NCBI RefSeq assembly: GCF_023023025.1
Contig: NZ_CP095481.1
Coordinates: forward strand, 4,340,001-4,404,000
Source of the DNA: Amycolatopsis sp. WQ 127309
Lineage (GTDB): Bacteria > Actinomycetota > Actinomycetes > Mycobacteriales > Pseudonocardiaceae
DNA length: 64,000 bases
Reading direction: 5' to 3'
Shown here: positions 50,857 through 59,354 of the stretch, one piece after another
Layout of the letters: every line of letters begins with the position of its first letter
How positions within the stretch are numbered: the first letter of the stretch is position 1
Program-made: the position numbers and the translations under genes
Notes under the pieces: generated by a model
Told to the model about the DNA's origin: nothing
Databases searched by the model: none
What the model saw: the letters and a program-made list of their open reading frames with translations, nothing else

Positions 50857-51025
50857 CGAGGGCGAGTGGGACGAGGTGATGGACGTCGTCAAGCGCGCGG
50901 TCGAGGCCGCGGGGGAGGGCTCGGCCCGCGTCGGGCTCGTCCTGAAGGCCGACATCCGCCCCGGCTTCGCCGATCAGCTCGAGGCCAAGGTGGACCGGAT
51001 CGAAGCCCACCTCCGCGACGGCTGA
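50846..51025 (+). pseudogene. UPF0045/thiamine-binding family gene, 3' half
   Basis: Continues the gene begun at 25709: FTNVEGEWDEVMDVVKRAVE, then VGLVLKADIRPGFADQLEAK and a stop at 51023-51025. These are typical C-terminal stretches of the MTH1187-type thiamine-binding family. A TTG at 50837 within phage DNA is in frame and could start a 62-residue fragment, but it lacks the N-terminal strand and should not fold properly. Confidence 0.85.
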
Positions 51026-51032
51026 GCCCCAT

Positions 51033-51087
51033 GCGCCCCAATGTGGCGTTGGGTGCGTCCAACGCACCCAACGCCACATTGGGGCGC
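51033..51087. terminator. Perfect 26-bp hairpin between convergent genes
   Basis: Arms 51033-51058 and 51062-51087 are perfectly complementary over 26 bp with a 3-nt loop, just past the UPF0045 stop and before the stop of the convergent gene. The length and perfection exceed a normal terminator and suggest a dispersed repeat element used as one. Confidence 0.75.
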
Positions 51088-51093
51088 TCGGGG

Positions 51094-51501
51094 TCAGGGC
51101 AGCGGCGGGGTGAAGGCGACCGTCCAGCGGCCGTCGTCGGTGGTCACCGTCAGCGGGTAGCTGAACGGGCGGCCGTCGGCGAGGACGCCGTCGACCGTGG
51201 CGCGGGTCGGGGCCCGCTCGTCCGGGGCCAGGCGGACCGTGACGCTGTGGACGCCGTTGCCGGCCAGCACCTCGGCGTAGTCCTTGGCGAAGTCGCCCGC
51301 GCCGGAGCCGGGGTAGTCGAGCAGGCCGGCGAGGGCGTCCGCATCGTGGGCGGCGAGCGCGGTGGCCAGGCGGTCGCGCAGCTCGGCGGGGGTGGCCGCG
51401 CCCGGGTCCGGTTCGTGCACGATCAGCAGCGTCACCGCGCCGATCCAGAGGACGGCGGCGGCGATCGAAAGCCCCACTTTGACGTCCCGCCGGATGTGCA
51501 C
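51094..51501 (-). CDS. Membrane-anchored protein of unknown function (135 aa)
   Basis: A 135-residue protein: short basic N-terminus, one hydrophobic helix ([20 protein letters not shown]) and an extracytoplasmic domain of about 100 residues ([20 protein letters not shown], then [20 protein letters not shown]) that resembles NTF2-like/lumazine-binding small domains. The GTG at 51501 is the likely start; no strong ribosome site is visible. It is divergent from the ybbN-like gene. Confidence 0.7.
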   Translation of the reverse strand: MHIRRDVKVGLSIAAAVLWIGAVTLLIVHEPDPGAATPAELRDRLATALAAHDADALAGLLDYPGSGAGDFAKDYAEVLAGNGVHSVTVRLAPDERAPTRATVDGVLADGRPFSYPLTVTTDDGRWTVAFTPPLP

Positions 51502-51592
51502 GCGGCCGAGCCTGCCCCAGCCACGCCGTCCTGCCAAGCGGACGTGCCGGGCACCCGGTGAAACACTCCGGCGCGCGTGCCAGGATGGAACC

Positions 51593-52564
51593 GTGACACA
51601 ACCACGCGGATCTGCAGCGAAGTCAGCGGCCCTGTCCGCCGCCCTGTCCGGCGCGGTCGACCTGTCCGCGCTCAAGGCCCGTGCCGAAACGGCGCGCCGG
51701 CCGCCGGCCCCGCCCGCGAGCGGCCCCGGCCCGGAGGGTGACGCACCCCCGTCGTCCGGGGCCGTGATCGATGTCACCGAGGCGACGTTCCAGACCGAGG
51801 TCGTGGAGCGGTCCCTGCACCAGCTGGTGATCGTCGACCTGTGGGCCGAGTGGTGCGGCCCGTGCAAGCAGCTGTCCCCGGTGCTGGAGCGGCTGGCCGG
51901 CGAGTCCGGCGGCGCCTGGATCGTCGCGAAGGTCGACGTCGACGCCAACCCGCGGATCGCGCAGCTGTTCGGCGCGCAGTCGATCCCGACGATCGTCGCC
52001 ATCGGCGGCGGCCAGCCGGTCGACGCGTTCTCCGGCGCGCTGCCCGAGCCCGAGATCCGCAAGTGGATCAACGCGCTGCTCGACGCCCTGCGCGACAAGC
52101 TGCCGGCGATCCGCGAGGCGGAGGCCAACGGCGGCGGCCCGGTCGAGGAGCCGGAGGACCCGCGCTTCACCGAGGCGGAGGAGGCCTTCGAGCGGGGCGA
52201 CTTCGCCGCCGCGCAGGCCGCCTACGAGCGCATCCTCGACGTCGAACCGGCCAACGAGCTGGCGAAGAACGCGCTGGCCCAGGTCAAGTTCACGGCGCGA
52301 GCGGAGGCCGCGGACCCGGACGCCCGGACAAAGGCCGACGCGGACCCGGCGGACCTGGACGCCCAGCTCGCGGCGGCCGACCTGGACATCGCGGAGAACG
52401 ACGTCGAGGCGAGCTTCAAGCGCCTGATCGACGTGGTCCGCCGCACCGCGGGCGACGACCGCAACAAGGCGCGCGAGCACCTGGTCGCGCTGTTCGACCT
52501 CTTCGACCCGGCCGACGACCGGGTCATGAAGGCCCGCCGCGACCTGGCGAGCGCCCTCTTCTGA
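51593..52564 (+). CDS. Thioredoxin-TPR co-chaperone (YbbN/CnoX-like)
   Basis: A 323-residue protein. An Ala/Pro-rich N-terminus (1-55) is followed by a thioredoxin domain (about 58-165) with [10 protein letters not shown] (Cys88 and Cys91) and [12 protein letters not shown], then two or three TPR-like helical repeats ([36 protein letters not shown]). YbbN-like proteins protect proteins from oxidation and pass them to chaperones. The GTG at 51593 follows an AGGATGGA site. Three stacked hairpins follow the gene. Confidence 0.92.
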   Translation: MTQPRGSAAKSAALSAALSGAVDLSALKARAETARRPPAPPASGPGPEGDAPPSSGAVIDVTEATFQTEVVERSLHQLVIVDLWAEWCGPCKQLSPVLERLAGESGGAWIVAKVDVDANPRIAQLFGAQSIPTIVAIGGGQPVDAFSGALPEPEIRKWINALLDALRDKLPAIREAEANGGGPVEEPEDPRFTEAEEAFERGDFAAAQAAYERILDVEPANELAKNALAQVKFTARAEAADPDARTKADADPADLDAQLAAADLDIAENDVEASFKRLIDVVRRTAGDDRNKAREHLVALFDLFDPADDRVMKARRDLASALF

Positions 52565-52578
52565 GCCGATGTCCTGAA

Positions 52579-52815
52579 GGGCACCCTCATGGCTCTTACG
52601 TCCCTGAGGGTGCCCCTCACGGCATTCGGCTTGAGTACGCGAAAGGCCCCCACTGCGAGGTGGGGGCCTTTCGCGTGTGGGTGGCCGGGCGCGAGCCGGC
52701 CGTCGCGGAGAGGGACGCACGAGTGGGCCGTTCGTATCGGTGCGCGAGTGGCCCGTTCGTGCTGAAACAGACCCTCCGGACGCGAAAGGCCCCACCTCGC
52801 GGTGGGGGCCTTTCG
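52579..52815. terminator. Three stacked hairpins between convergent genes
   Basis: First hairpin: arms 52579-52589 and 52605-52615 (11 bp). Second: arms 52640-52653 and 52660-52673, perfect over 14 bp. Third: 52783-52795 with 52802-52815, the same arm sequence with one bulge. The second and third share CGAAAGGCCCC. Between them CGAGTGGGCCGTTCGT and CGAGTGGCCCGTTCGT are a near-perfect direct repeat. No gene lies in this 263-bp gap. Confidence 0.75.
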
Positions 52816-52827
52816 AACCGGTGAAGC

Positions 52828-54261
52828 TCAGCCGTACTGCTTCGAGCAGACCGACGAGCCTTCGAGGTACCCGCGACGCAGCGACTCGACCCGGTCGAAA
52901 CCGCTGTCCGGGCGCTTGCCGTTGACGTCCGCCGAGACCAGGCTCTCCGGCTGCAGCAGGTCCGCGATCGCCTCGTCGAGGTCACCGGCCGACAGGCGCA
53001 GGTCGCCCGGGCGGTTCGTGAACGCCGCCCACGCTCCCACCAGGCACGACGTGCGCAGGCCCGCGTTCGGGTTGTCGATCGACGCGCCCACGCCCTTCTG
53101 GATGCCCAGCGCGTACCGGGACGCGACCTCGGAGAACGCCGCGAAGTCACCCATGCCGCCCGGGTCCTCGCCCTTCATCTCGGCCTCGCGGTCGATCGGC
53201 TGGGCCAGCTCGGCCAGCTTCGCCAGGTCGATGCTCACGGAGTTGTCGTCCGGGCAGTAGGACGCCGGGGCCGTCGTGGTGCAGCTGCCGCCGTCGTTGA
53301 TCTCCGGCGCCGCGACGCCGGCGCCCTTGAAGGCCTCGTCGAGGCTCTTCTTCAGCAGCTCGACGGCCTGGTCGTTGAACTTCGCGTCGCCCTTGCCGGT
53401 GTCGCCCTTGTCGAACGGGCGCTCGGTGAGCCGGGCCTTCACGTTCTCCGTGTTCATCGCCGCGCACTCCTTCGGGCCCTTCTCGAACCCGGCCTGGAAC
53501 GCGAACGTGCGGTCGAACGCGGTGCCGTGCGCGCCGCGGTCGGCGGCGCTGGTGCCCGCCTGGTCGCGGATCAGGAACATCGACGCCATCACCTGGTTCA
53601 GGCCTTCGGACGTCGACACCTGGTAGTACTTGCTCTTGTCCTCGGCGACCCAGCGGAAGTAACCGCCGGCGAAGCAGTCGGCCTGCTGCTCCTTCACCAC
53701 GGTCGGGGTGCTCTTGGTGATCCCGGCCTTGTCGCCGAGGCGGTACTGGACGGCGTGGCCGAACTCGTGCGCGAGCACGACGACGACCGACATCGGGCCG
53801 AACCGCTTGCGCAGCATCGGCAGCAGCACGCCGCGGTCCCACGCCACCGAGTCGTCGGTCGGGCAGTAGAACGCGTTCACGAGCTTCTTGACGCTGCCGC
53901 AGCCGGTTTCCTCGGTGTCGGTGTTCGCGTCGTAGGACAGCAGCGACTTCACCGGTTCGAACTGGACGCCGAAGTCCGACGGGAGCATCTCGCCCCAGTA
54001 CGTCTGGACGTCGTCGATCGCGGCGGTGGCGAGCTTGTCGTCCTCGCCGCCGTCGGCGTTGCGGACGTCGAGGCTCGGGGTCGGCGCGCCGGACTTGAGA
54101 CCGCTCTCGAAGTGCGTCACCGGCAGCCCGGAGACCGAGCCCGCGCCGGTGTCCTGGACCGGCCCGCTCCCTGAGCCGCTCTTGCTGTTGCACCCGCTCA
54201 CGGCGACCGCCGCGATCGCGAGCAACGCGACCAGCGCGCGCCGTCCTCCCCCTGAGGTCAT
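52828..54261 (-). CDS. Neutral zinc metallopeptidase-like lipoprotein
   Basis: A 477-residue secreted lipoprotein. Lipobox AVSGC ends at Cys24. The zinc-binding motif is HEFGH at residues 165-169, with the third ligand probably in EQQADCFAGG near 191-195, the same pattern as YpfJ-type neutral zinc metallopeptidases. Several Cys pairs (FYCPTDD, ASYCPDDN) suggest disulphides. The length is about 180 residues more than YpfJ, mostly C-terminal. GTG at 54267 is an in-frame alternative to the ATG chosen here. Divergent from glgP. Confidence 0.87.
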   Translation of the reverse strand: MTSGGGRRALVALLAIAAVAVSGCNSKSGSGSGPVQDTGAGSVSGLPVTHFESGLKSGAPTPSLDVRNADGGEDDKLATAAIDDVQTYWGEMLPSDFGVQFEPVKSLLSYDANTDTEETGCGSVKKLVNAFYCPTDDSVAWDRGVLLPMLRKRFGPMSVVVVLAHEFGHAVQYRLGDKAGITKSTPTVVKEQQADCFAGGYFRWVAEDKSKYYQVSTSEGLNQVMASMFLIRDQAGTSAADRGAHGTAFDRTFAFQAGFEKGPKECAAMNTENVKARLTERPFDKGDTGKGDAKFNDQAVELLKKSLDEAFKGAGVAAPEINDGGSCTTTAPASYCPDDNSVSIDLAKLAELAQPIDREAEMKGEDPGGMGDFAAFSEVASRYALGIQKGVGASIDNPNAGLRTSCLVGAWAAFTNRPGDLRLSAGDLDEAIADLLQPESLVSADVNGKRPDSGFDRVESLRRGYLEGSSVCSKQYG

Positions 54262-54394
54262 CTTCACTCGCTCCACTCCCAGCCTGCCCGTACCCGACGG
54301 GCAGGACCATACCCAGGGCTTACGGGGCGTGTGCGCGTAATCCCCGAAGTACTCCCCGAGCAGCGCGCGGGGCGGCCCGATATCGTCGCTGTCC

Positions 54395-56923
54395 ATGCGT
54401 GCAGTCCGCCGGTTCACCGTTCGCGCCAGCCTCCCGGAGTCCCTTTCCGGCCTCGGCGCGCTGGCCACCAACCTGCGCTGGACGTGGCACCCGCCGACGC
54501 GCGACCTGTTCGCGTCGATGGACGCCGAGCTGTTCGACGCCGTCCGCGACCCGCTGCGCATGCTCACCGCGCTGCCGCCGGCCCGCCTCGACGAGCTCGC
54601 CGTCGACGAAGATTTCCTCTCCCGCGCCCGCGTCGCCGCCGCTGACCTGGAGAACTACCTGTCCGAGCCGCGCTGGTACCAGCAGCGTGACGACGCCGGC
54701 CTGCCGCCCGCGGTCGCCTACTTCTCGATGGAGTTCGGCGTCACCGAAGCCCTGCCGAACTACTCCGGCGGCCTCGGCGTGCTCGCCGGCGACCACCTCA
54801 AGGCCGCGTCCGACCTGGGCGTGCCGATGGTCGGCGTCGGGCTGCTCTACCGCAACGGCTACTTCCGGCAGTCGCTGTCGCTCGACGGCTGGCAGGTCGA
54901 GCACTACCCGGTCATCGACCCGAACGCGTTCCCGCTCGAGCTGCTGACGGTGGGCGGGCGGCCGGTGCTGATCGGCGTCGCGATGCCGGGCGGGCGCGAG
55001 CTGTGCGCGCAGATCTGGCAGGCCCGCGTCGGCCGGGTGCCGCTGCTGCTGCTCGACACCGACACCGAGGCCAACGACGACGACCTGCGCGGCGTCACCG
55101 ACCGGCTCTACGGCGGCGACGCCGACCACCGGCTGCGGCAGGAGATCCTGGCCGGCATCGGCGGCTTCCGCGCCGTCCGCAAGTACTGCGAGATCACCGG
55201 CCACCCGCAGCCGATGGTGTTCCACACCAACGAAGGCCACGCCGGGTTCCTCGGGCTGGAGCGGGCCCGCGAGATCGTGCAGGCCGACGGCCTCGCGTTC
55301 GACGAGGCCATGCCCGCGGTCCGCGCCGGGACGCTGTTCACCACGCACACGCCGGTCAGCGCGGGCATCGACCGCTTCCCGGTGGACCTGGTGCAGCGCT
55401 ACTTCGCCGACGGGCGGCTGGTGCCCGACATCGACCCGCGGCGCGTGCTCGCGCTCGGCGCCGAGGACAACCCCGGGCTGTTCAACATGGCGCACATGGG
55501 CCTGCGGCTGGCGCAGCGCGCGAACGGCGTCTCGCAGCTGCACGGCCGCGTCACCCGCAAGATGTTCTCCCGGCTGTGGCCCGGGTTCGACCACGACGAG
55601 GTGCCGATCTCGTCGGTGACCAACGGCGTCCACGGCCCGACGTGGGTGGCGCGCGAGCTGAGCACGCTCCTCGGCCGCGAGTGGGGCCTCGACTCCGGCG
55701 ACAAGCCGCTGCGCGAAGGCGTCTCGGACGCCCAGCTGTGGGCGTTGCGGCGCGAGCTGCGCGAGAAGCTGGTGTTCGAGGTGCGACGCCGGGTGCGGGC
55801 GGCGTGGCTGCAGCGCGGCGCGTCCCCGCTGGAGCTGGGCTGGGTGGACTCGGTGTTCGACCCGGACGTGCTGACCGTCGGCTTCGCCCGCCGCGTCCCG
55901 ACGTACAAGCGGCTCACGCTGATGCTGCGCGACCCGGACCGGCTGCGCACGCTGCTGCTCGACGAGCGCCGGCCGATCCAGGTCGTCGTCGCGGGGAAGT
56001 CGCACCCGGCCGACGAGAACGGCAAGCAGCTGATCCAGCAGATCGTCCGGTTTGTCGACGGCGCGGACGTCCGGCACCGGATCGTCTTCCTGCCGGACTA
56101 CGGCATGTCGATGGCGCGCTACCTCTACCGCGGCTGCGACGTCTGGCTGAACAACCCGGTGCGGCCGCTGGAGGCGTGCGGGACGTCGGGGATGAAGTCG
56201 GCGCTCAACGGCGGGCTCAACCTGTCCATCCGCGACGGCTGGTGGGACGAGAGCTACGACGGCAGCAACGGCTGGGCGATCCCGACCGCGGACGGCGTCG
56301 CCGACCCGCTGCGCCGCGACGACCTCGAGGCCGCGGCCCTCTACGACCTGCTCGGCCAGCAGATCTCACCGCTGTTCTACGACCGGTCGCCCGACGGCGT
56401 GCCCACCGGCTGGCTGTCGATGGTGTGGCACACGCTGGAGACGCTCGGCCCGCGGGTGCAGGCGTCCCGGATGGTCCGCGAGTACGTCGACCACGGGTAC
56501 CTCCCGGCGTCCCGCACGGTCGCGGCGGCCACCGGCGACGGCTACCGCGGCGCGCTGTCGCTGGCGGACTACCGCACCAAGATCGAGGTGTCGTGGCCGC
56601 GGGTCAAGATCTTCGACTCGGAGCTGCAGGTCGAGGCGACCGAGCCGCTGGTGGTGGGCACCGAGGTGACGATCCGCGCGCGCATCGACCTGGCCGGCCT
56701 GCAACCGTCCGAAGTGGACATCCAGGCGGTGGTCGGCCGGGTGGCCGACGACGACGAGCTGCGCGACCCGGTCACGGTCCCGATGGAGGGCGACGGCATC
56801 GGCGCCTTCGCGGCCCGCCTGAAGCTCCCCCAGCCGGGAGCGATCGGCTACACGGTCCGAGTGCTGCCGAAGCACGGCCTGCTGGCGACACCGGCGGAGC
56901 TGGCCCGGGTCATCCTGGCCTGA
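54395..56923 (+). CDS. glgP: Alpha-glucan phosphorylase
   Basis: An 842-residue GT35 glycogen/maltodextrin phosphorylase of the shorter bacterial type, which releases glucose-1-phosphate from alpha-1,4-glucans. Seen: FSMEFGVTEALPNYSGGLGV near residue 110, NEGHAGFLGLERAR, and the PLP lysine in CGTSGMKSALNGGLNL (about Lys601). The N-terminal 95 residues form the DUF3417-like part of this subfamily (SGLGALATNLRWTWHPPTRD). It is monocistronic, followed by a terminator hairpin. Confidence 0.95.
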   Translation: MRAVRRFTVRASLPESLSGLGALATNLRWTWHPPTRDLFASMDAELFDAVRDPLRMLTALPPARLDELAVDEDFLSRARVAAADLENYLSEPRWYQQRDDAGLPPAVAYFSMEFGVTEALPNYSGGLGVLAGDHLKAASDLGVPMVGVGLLYRNGYFRQSLSLDGWQVEHYPVIDPNAFPLELLTVGGRPVLIGVAMPGGRELCAQIWQARVGRVPLLLLDTDTEANDDDLRGVTDRLYGGDADHRLRQEILAGIGGFRAVRKYCEITGHPQPMVFHTNEGHAGFLGLERAREIVQADGLAFDEAMPAVRAGTLFTTHTPVSAGIDRFPVDLVQRYFADGRLVPDIDPRRVLALGAEDNPGLFNMAHMGLRLAQRANGVSQLHGRVTRKMFSRLWPGFDHDEVPISSVTNGVHGPTWVARELSTLLGREWGLDSGDKPLREGVSDAQLWALRRELREKLVFEVRRRVRAAWLQRGASPLELGWVDSVFDPDVLTVGFARRVPTYKRLTLMLRDPDRLRTLLLDERRPIQVVVAGKSHPADENGKQLIQQIVRFVDGADVRHRIVFLPDYGMSMARYLYRGCDVWLNNPVRPLEACGTSGMKSALNGGLNLSIRDGWWDESYDGSNGWAIPTADGVADPLRRDDLEAAALYDLLGQQISPLFYDRSPDGVPTGWLSMVWHTLETLGPRVQASRMVREYVDHGYLPASRTVAAATGDGYRGALSLADYRTKIEVSWPRVKIFDSELQVEATEPLVVGTEVTIRARIDLAGLQPSEVDIQAVVGRVADDDELRDPVTVPMEGDGIGAFAARLKLPQPGAIGYTVRVLPKHGLLATPAELARVILA

Positions 56924-56925
56924 GC

Positions 56926-56984
56926 AAAGCCGTGAAGGCCCCCTTCCCGGCCGTAAGAGCCGGTAAGGAGTCCTTCACGGCTTT
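56926..56984. terminator. Hairpin terminator; copy B of the 51-bp dispersed element
   Basis: AAAGCCGTGAAGG (56926-56938) pairs with CCTTCACGGCTTT (56972-56984). Bases 56930-56980 match the reverse complement of 22011-22061 at 48 of 51 positions. Confidence 0.75.
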
Positions 56985-57093
56985 CCTCGGCTCGCCCGCG
57001 CCGGGTGAAAGCCGGGCCTGACCTGGAGTTGCTCCAGCTGCGCAGCCGGAAAACCACACCGCGTCCCGGCGTCGGTCGCGTTAAGTTGGGGGT

Positions 57094-58080
57094 ATGCGCT
57101 TCGGACTCTTCATCCCGCAGGGCTGGCGGATCGACCTCGCCGGCATCGAGCCCGCGGACCACTGGAAGACCATGCTCGGCCTCGCGAAGCACGCGGAGGC
57201 CGGGCCCTTCGAATCGATCTGGGTCTACGACCACTTCCACACCGTGCCGGTACCCACGGAGGAGGCCACGCACGAGGCGTGGTCGCTGATCTCGGCCTTC
57301 GCCGCCGCGACCGACACCATCCGGCTCGGGCAGATGTGCACCTGCATGGGTTACCGCAACCCCGCCTACCTGGCGAAGGTCGCCGCGACCGCGGACACCA
57401 TCGCCGGCGGGCGCGTCGAGATGGGGATCGGGGCCGGCTGGTACGAGCACGAGTGGCGGGCCTACGGCTACGGCTTCCCGGGCGCCGGCGAGCGGCTCGG
57501 GCAGCTCGATGAGGGCGTCCAGATCATGCGGGACCTCTGGACCACCGGGACGTCCACACTGGACGGCAAGCACTACCAGACCGACGGCGCGATCCTGCGT
57601 CCGTTGCCGCCGCAGGAGGGCGGGATCCCGCTGTGGATCGCCGGCGGTGGTGAGAAGAAGACGCTGAAGATCGCGGCGAAGTACGCGAAGTACACGAACT
57701 TCGGCGGCGACGCCGAGACGTTCACCCGGAAGTCGGAGATCCTCGCGCAGCACTGCAAGGACGTCGGTACCGACTTCGACGCGATCGTCCGCTCGGTCAA
57801 CCACAACGTCGTGATCGGGGAGACCGAAAAGGACGTCCAGGACAAGCTGGCCTGGCTGAAGTCCCACCTGCACAAGTACACCCCGGCGGACGCGGCCGAG
57901 CGGTGGTTCGCCAACTTCGTGAACAGCCCGACCACCGGTACTCCCGAGCAGGTCACCGAAAAGCTCGCCGCGATGGGCGAGCTCGGCATGTCCTACGCGA
58001 TCTTCAACTTCCCGGAAGCCGCGTACGACCGCGCCGGCATCGACCTGTTCGCCGCACAGGTCGCGCCCGCGCTGAGCTGA
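57094..58080 (+). CDS. LLM-class flavin/F420-dependent oxidoreductase
   Basis: A 328-residue luciferase-like monooxygenase-fold protein. Motifs: RFGLFIPQGWRIDLAGIEPA at the start, SIWVYDHFHTVP, TCMGYRNPAYLAKVAATADT, GGRVEMGIGAGWYEHEWRAY and PLWIAGGGEKKTLKIAAKYA. In actinobacteria most such proteins use coenzyme F420 rather than FMN, and the substrate is unknown. The ATG at 57094 follows GGGGGT. It converges on the rhodanese gene, 4 bases from its stop. Confidence 0.9.
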   Translation: MRFGLFIPQGWRIDLAGIEPADHWKTMLGLAKHAEAGPFESIWVYDHFHTVPVPTEEATHEAWSLISAFAAATDTIRLGQMCTCMGYRNPAYLAKVAATADTIAGGRVEMGIGAGWYEHEWRAYGYGFPGAGERLGQLDEGVQIMRDLWTTGTSTLDGKHYQTDGAILRPLPPQEGGIPLWIAGGGEKKTLKIAAKYAKYTNFGGDAETFTRKSEILAQHCKDVGTDFDAIVRSVNHNVVIGETEKDVQDKLAWLKSHLHKYTPADAAERWFANFVNSPTTGTPEQVTEKLAAMGELGMSYAIFNFPEAAYDRAGIDLFAAQVAPALS

Positions 58081-58084
58081 AAGA

Positions 58085-58480
58085 CTAGGGAACCGCCGGG
58101 CTTCCGCCGGTCTGCACGGGCAGGCCGGCGGACGCCCAGGCCCGGAAGCCGCCTTCGAGGTCCGTCGCGCGCGGCAGGCCCAGCCGTTGCAGGTCGGCCG
58201 CCGCGAGGCTCGACGAGTAGCCCTCGTTGCACAGCACGATCACCGTCGAGTCCGGCGTCACCGAGGGCAGCCGCCAGTCGCTGTCCGGCGCCAGCCGCCA
58301 CTCCAGGTGGATCCGCTCGACGATCACCGCGCCGGGGATCTCGCCCTCGGCCTCGCGGTTGGCGAGCGGCCGGATGTCGACGAGCAGCGCGCCCGCCTCC
58401 TGCAGCTCGTGGGCCCGGGCCGGGGTCGCCCGGTCCAGGCCGGACCGGGCGGCGGCCAGGAGGGTGTCGACGGCGCTCAT
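58085..58480 (-). CDS. Rhodanese-like sulfurtransferase
   Basis: A 131-residue single rhodanese domain with active-site Cys84 in VLCNEGYSSSLAAADLQRLG, LLVDIRPLANREAEGEIPGA upstream and DLEGGFRAWASAGLPV at the end. It overlaps the cysteine dioxygenase gene by four bases. Together they should handle sulfur released on cysteine breakdown; rhodanese may move sulfane sulfur as a persulfide. Confidence 0.9.
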   Translation of the reverse strand: MSAVDTLLAAARSGLDRATPARAHELQEAGALLVDIRPLANREAEGEIPGAVIVERIHLEWRLAPDSDWRLPSVTPDSTVIVLCNEGYSSSLAAADLQRLGLPRATDLEGGFRAWASAGLPVQTGGSPAVP

Positions 58481-59022
58481 CGGCGGACGACAGCGGGCAG
58501 CGGCGGGATTTCGGCCGGAACGTCCGCGAGCGTCGTGTACTCGCGGGTCGCCACCAGCGGCGGTGAGTACGCGTGGACGCTGGCCGCGGGCCGGTCGCCG
58601 ATGCCGGTGACCTGGTGGGCGCGCCCGGCGCCGAAGCCGATGCCGTCGCCCGCGGTGTGCGTGCGGCTCCGGATCGGGCCGCCGGGGTAGCGGTACTCCT
58701 CGTTCAGCTCGCCCTGCAGCACGGTGAACGAGCCGGACGCGCCGCCGTGGTCGTGCGGCTTCGTGTGCTGGCCGGGCAGCCACGACAGCAGCCACAGCTC
58801 GACGCCGTCGGTCAGCGCCAGCCGGGCCCACCAGCGGCGGTCCTCGTCGAACCGCAGGACGGCCTTGACGTTCGCGGTCAGCTCGGTGGTCACGGTGGCG
58901 GTCAGGTCCGCCAGCTCACGCGGGGTCCACAGCAGCCGCGACGGGTGCAGCAGCTCGGGCAGCAGCGGGTCGGTCAGCTGCGGGTGGATCTCGACGGCGG
59001 GACGGGTGATGGAAGTGGTCAA
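58477..59022 (-). CDS. Cysteine dioxygenase type I
   Basis: A 181-residue cupin. Iron ligands are His90 and His92 (KPHDHGGASGSF) and His136 (GRAHQVTG). It should oxidise L-cysteine to cysteine sulfinate. The start is a TTG at 59022 with AGGAG seven bases upstream; ATG at 59085 would give a 21-residue non-conserved extension through the leader. It is followed by a rhodanese gene and preceded by a small leader peptide gene, so cysteine-controlled expression is likely. Confidence 0.88.
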   Translation of the reverse strand: MTTSITRPAVEIHPQLTDPLLPELLHPSRLLWTPRELADLTATVTTELTANVKAVLRFDEDRRWWARLALTDGVELWLLSWLPGQHTKPHDHGGASGSFTVLQGELNEEYRYPGGPIRSRTHTAGDGIGFGAGRAHQVTGIGDRPAASVHAYSPPLVATREYTTLADVPAEIPPLPAVVRR

Positions 59023-59107
59023 CGCGGGGCTCCTCGGACGCGAAAGGTGATCGGGACGCGGGGGCGTGCACGGCGCCGGCCGCACGTCGGGAAAAGGACG
59101 CGCGGGG

Positions 59108-59221
59108 TCAGCGGAGCCGTGCCGGGGTACACCCGGCCGAGGCGACGAGGAGCAGGTCGATCGTGCGACGGCGCCAGAACGAGCCCCGGGTCACCGGGGT
59201 CACGGGCGCGTCGGCTGACAT
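59108..59221 (-). CDS. Putative cysteine-responsive leader peptide (37 aa)
   Basis: A 37-residue peptide with its ATG at 59221 and an AGGA site. The end WRRRTIDLLLVASAGCTPAR fits the actinobacterial leader-peptide pattern RR-x-IDL-x-x-VxSA-x-C found upstream of sulfur and cysteine genes. It ends 86 bases before the cysteine dioxygenase start. Ribosome stalling at its Cys codon when cysteine is scarce would change downstream RNA structure or Rho access. The family match is by eye; function is inferred. Confidence 0.65.
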   Translation of the reverse strand: MSADAPVTPVTRGSFWRRRTIDLLLVASAGCTPARLR

Positions 59222-59354
59222 GTCCGTGATCCTGCCACAGCCGCGCCGCGCCAGGCACTTCCGGAGTGCGGAGTTCCACTTCGTGGACGTCCCCGACCTG
59301 CCGATCGGCCGTCTCACCCGGGCGGGTGCGCACGCGCGCGCGACGGCAGACAGA

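Noticed and set aside
54320..56077. Minus-strand open frame opposite glgP
   Set aside because: Composition bias of an antisense frame; glgP is unmistakable.
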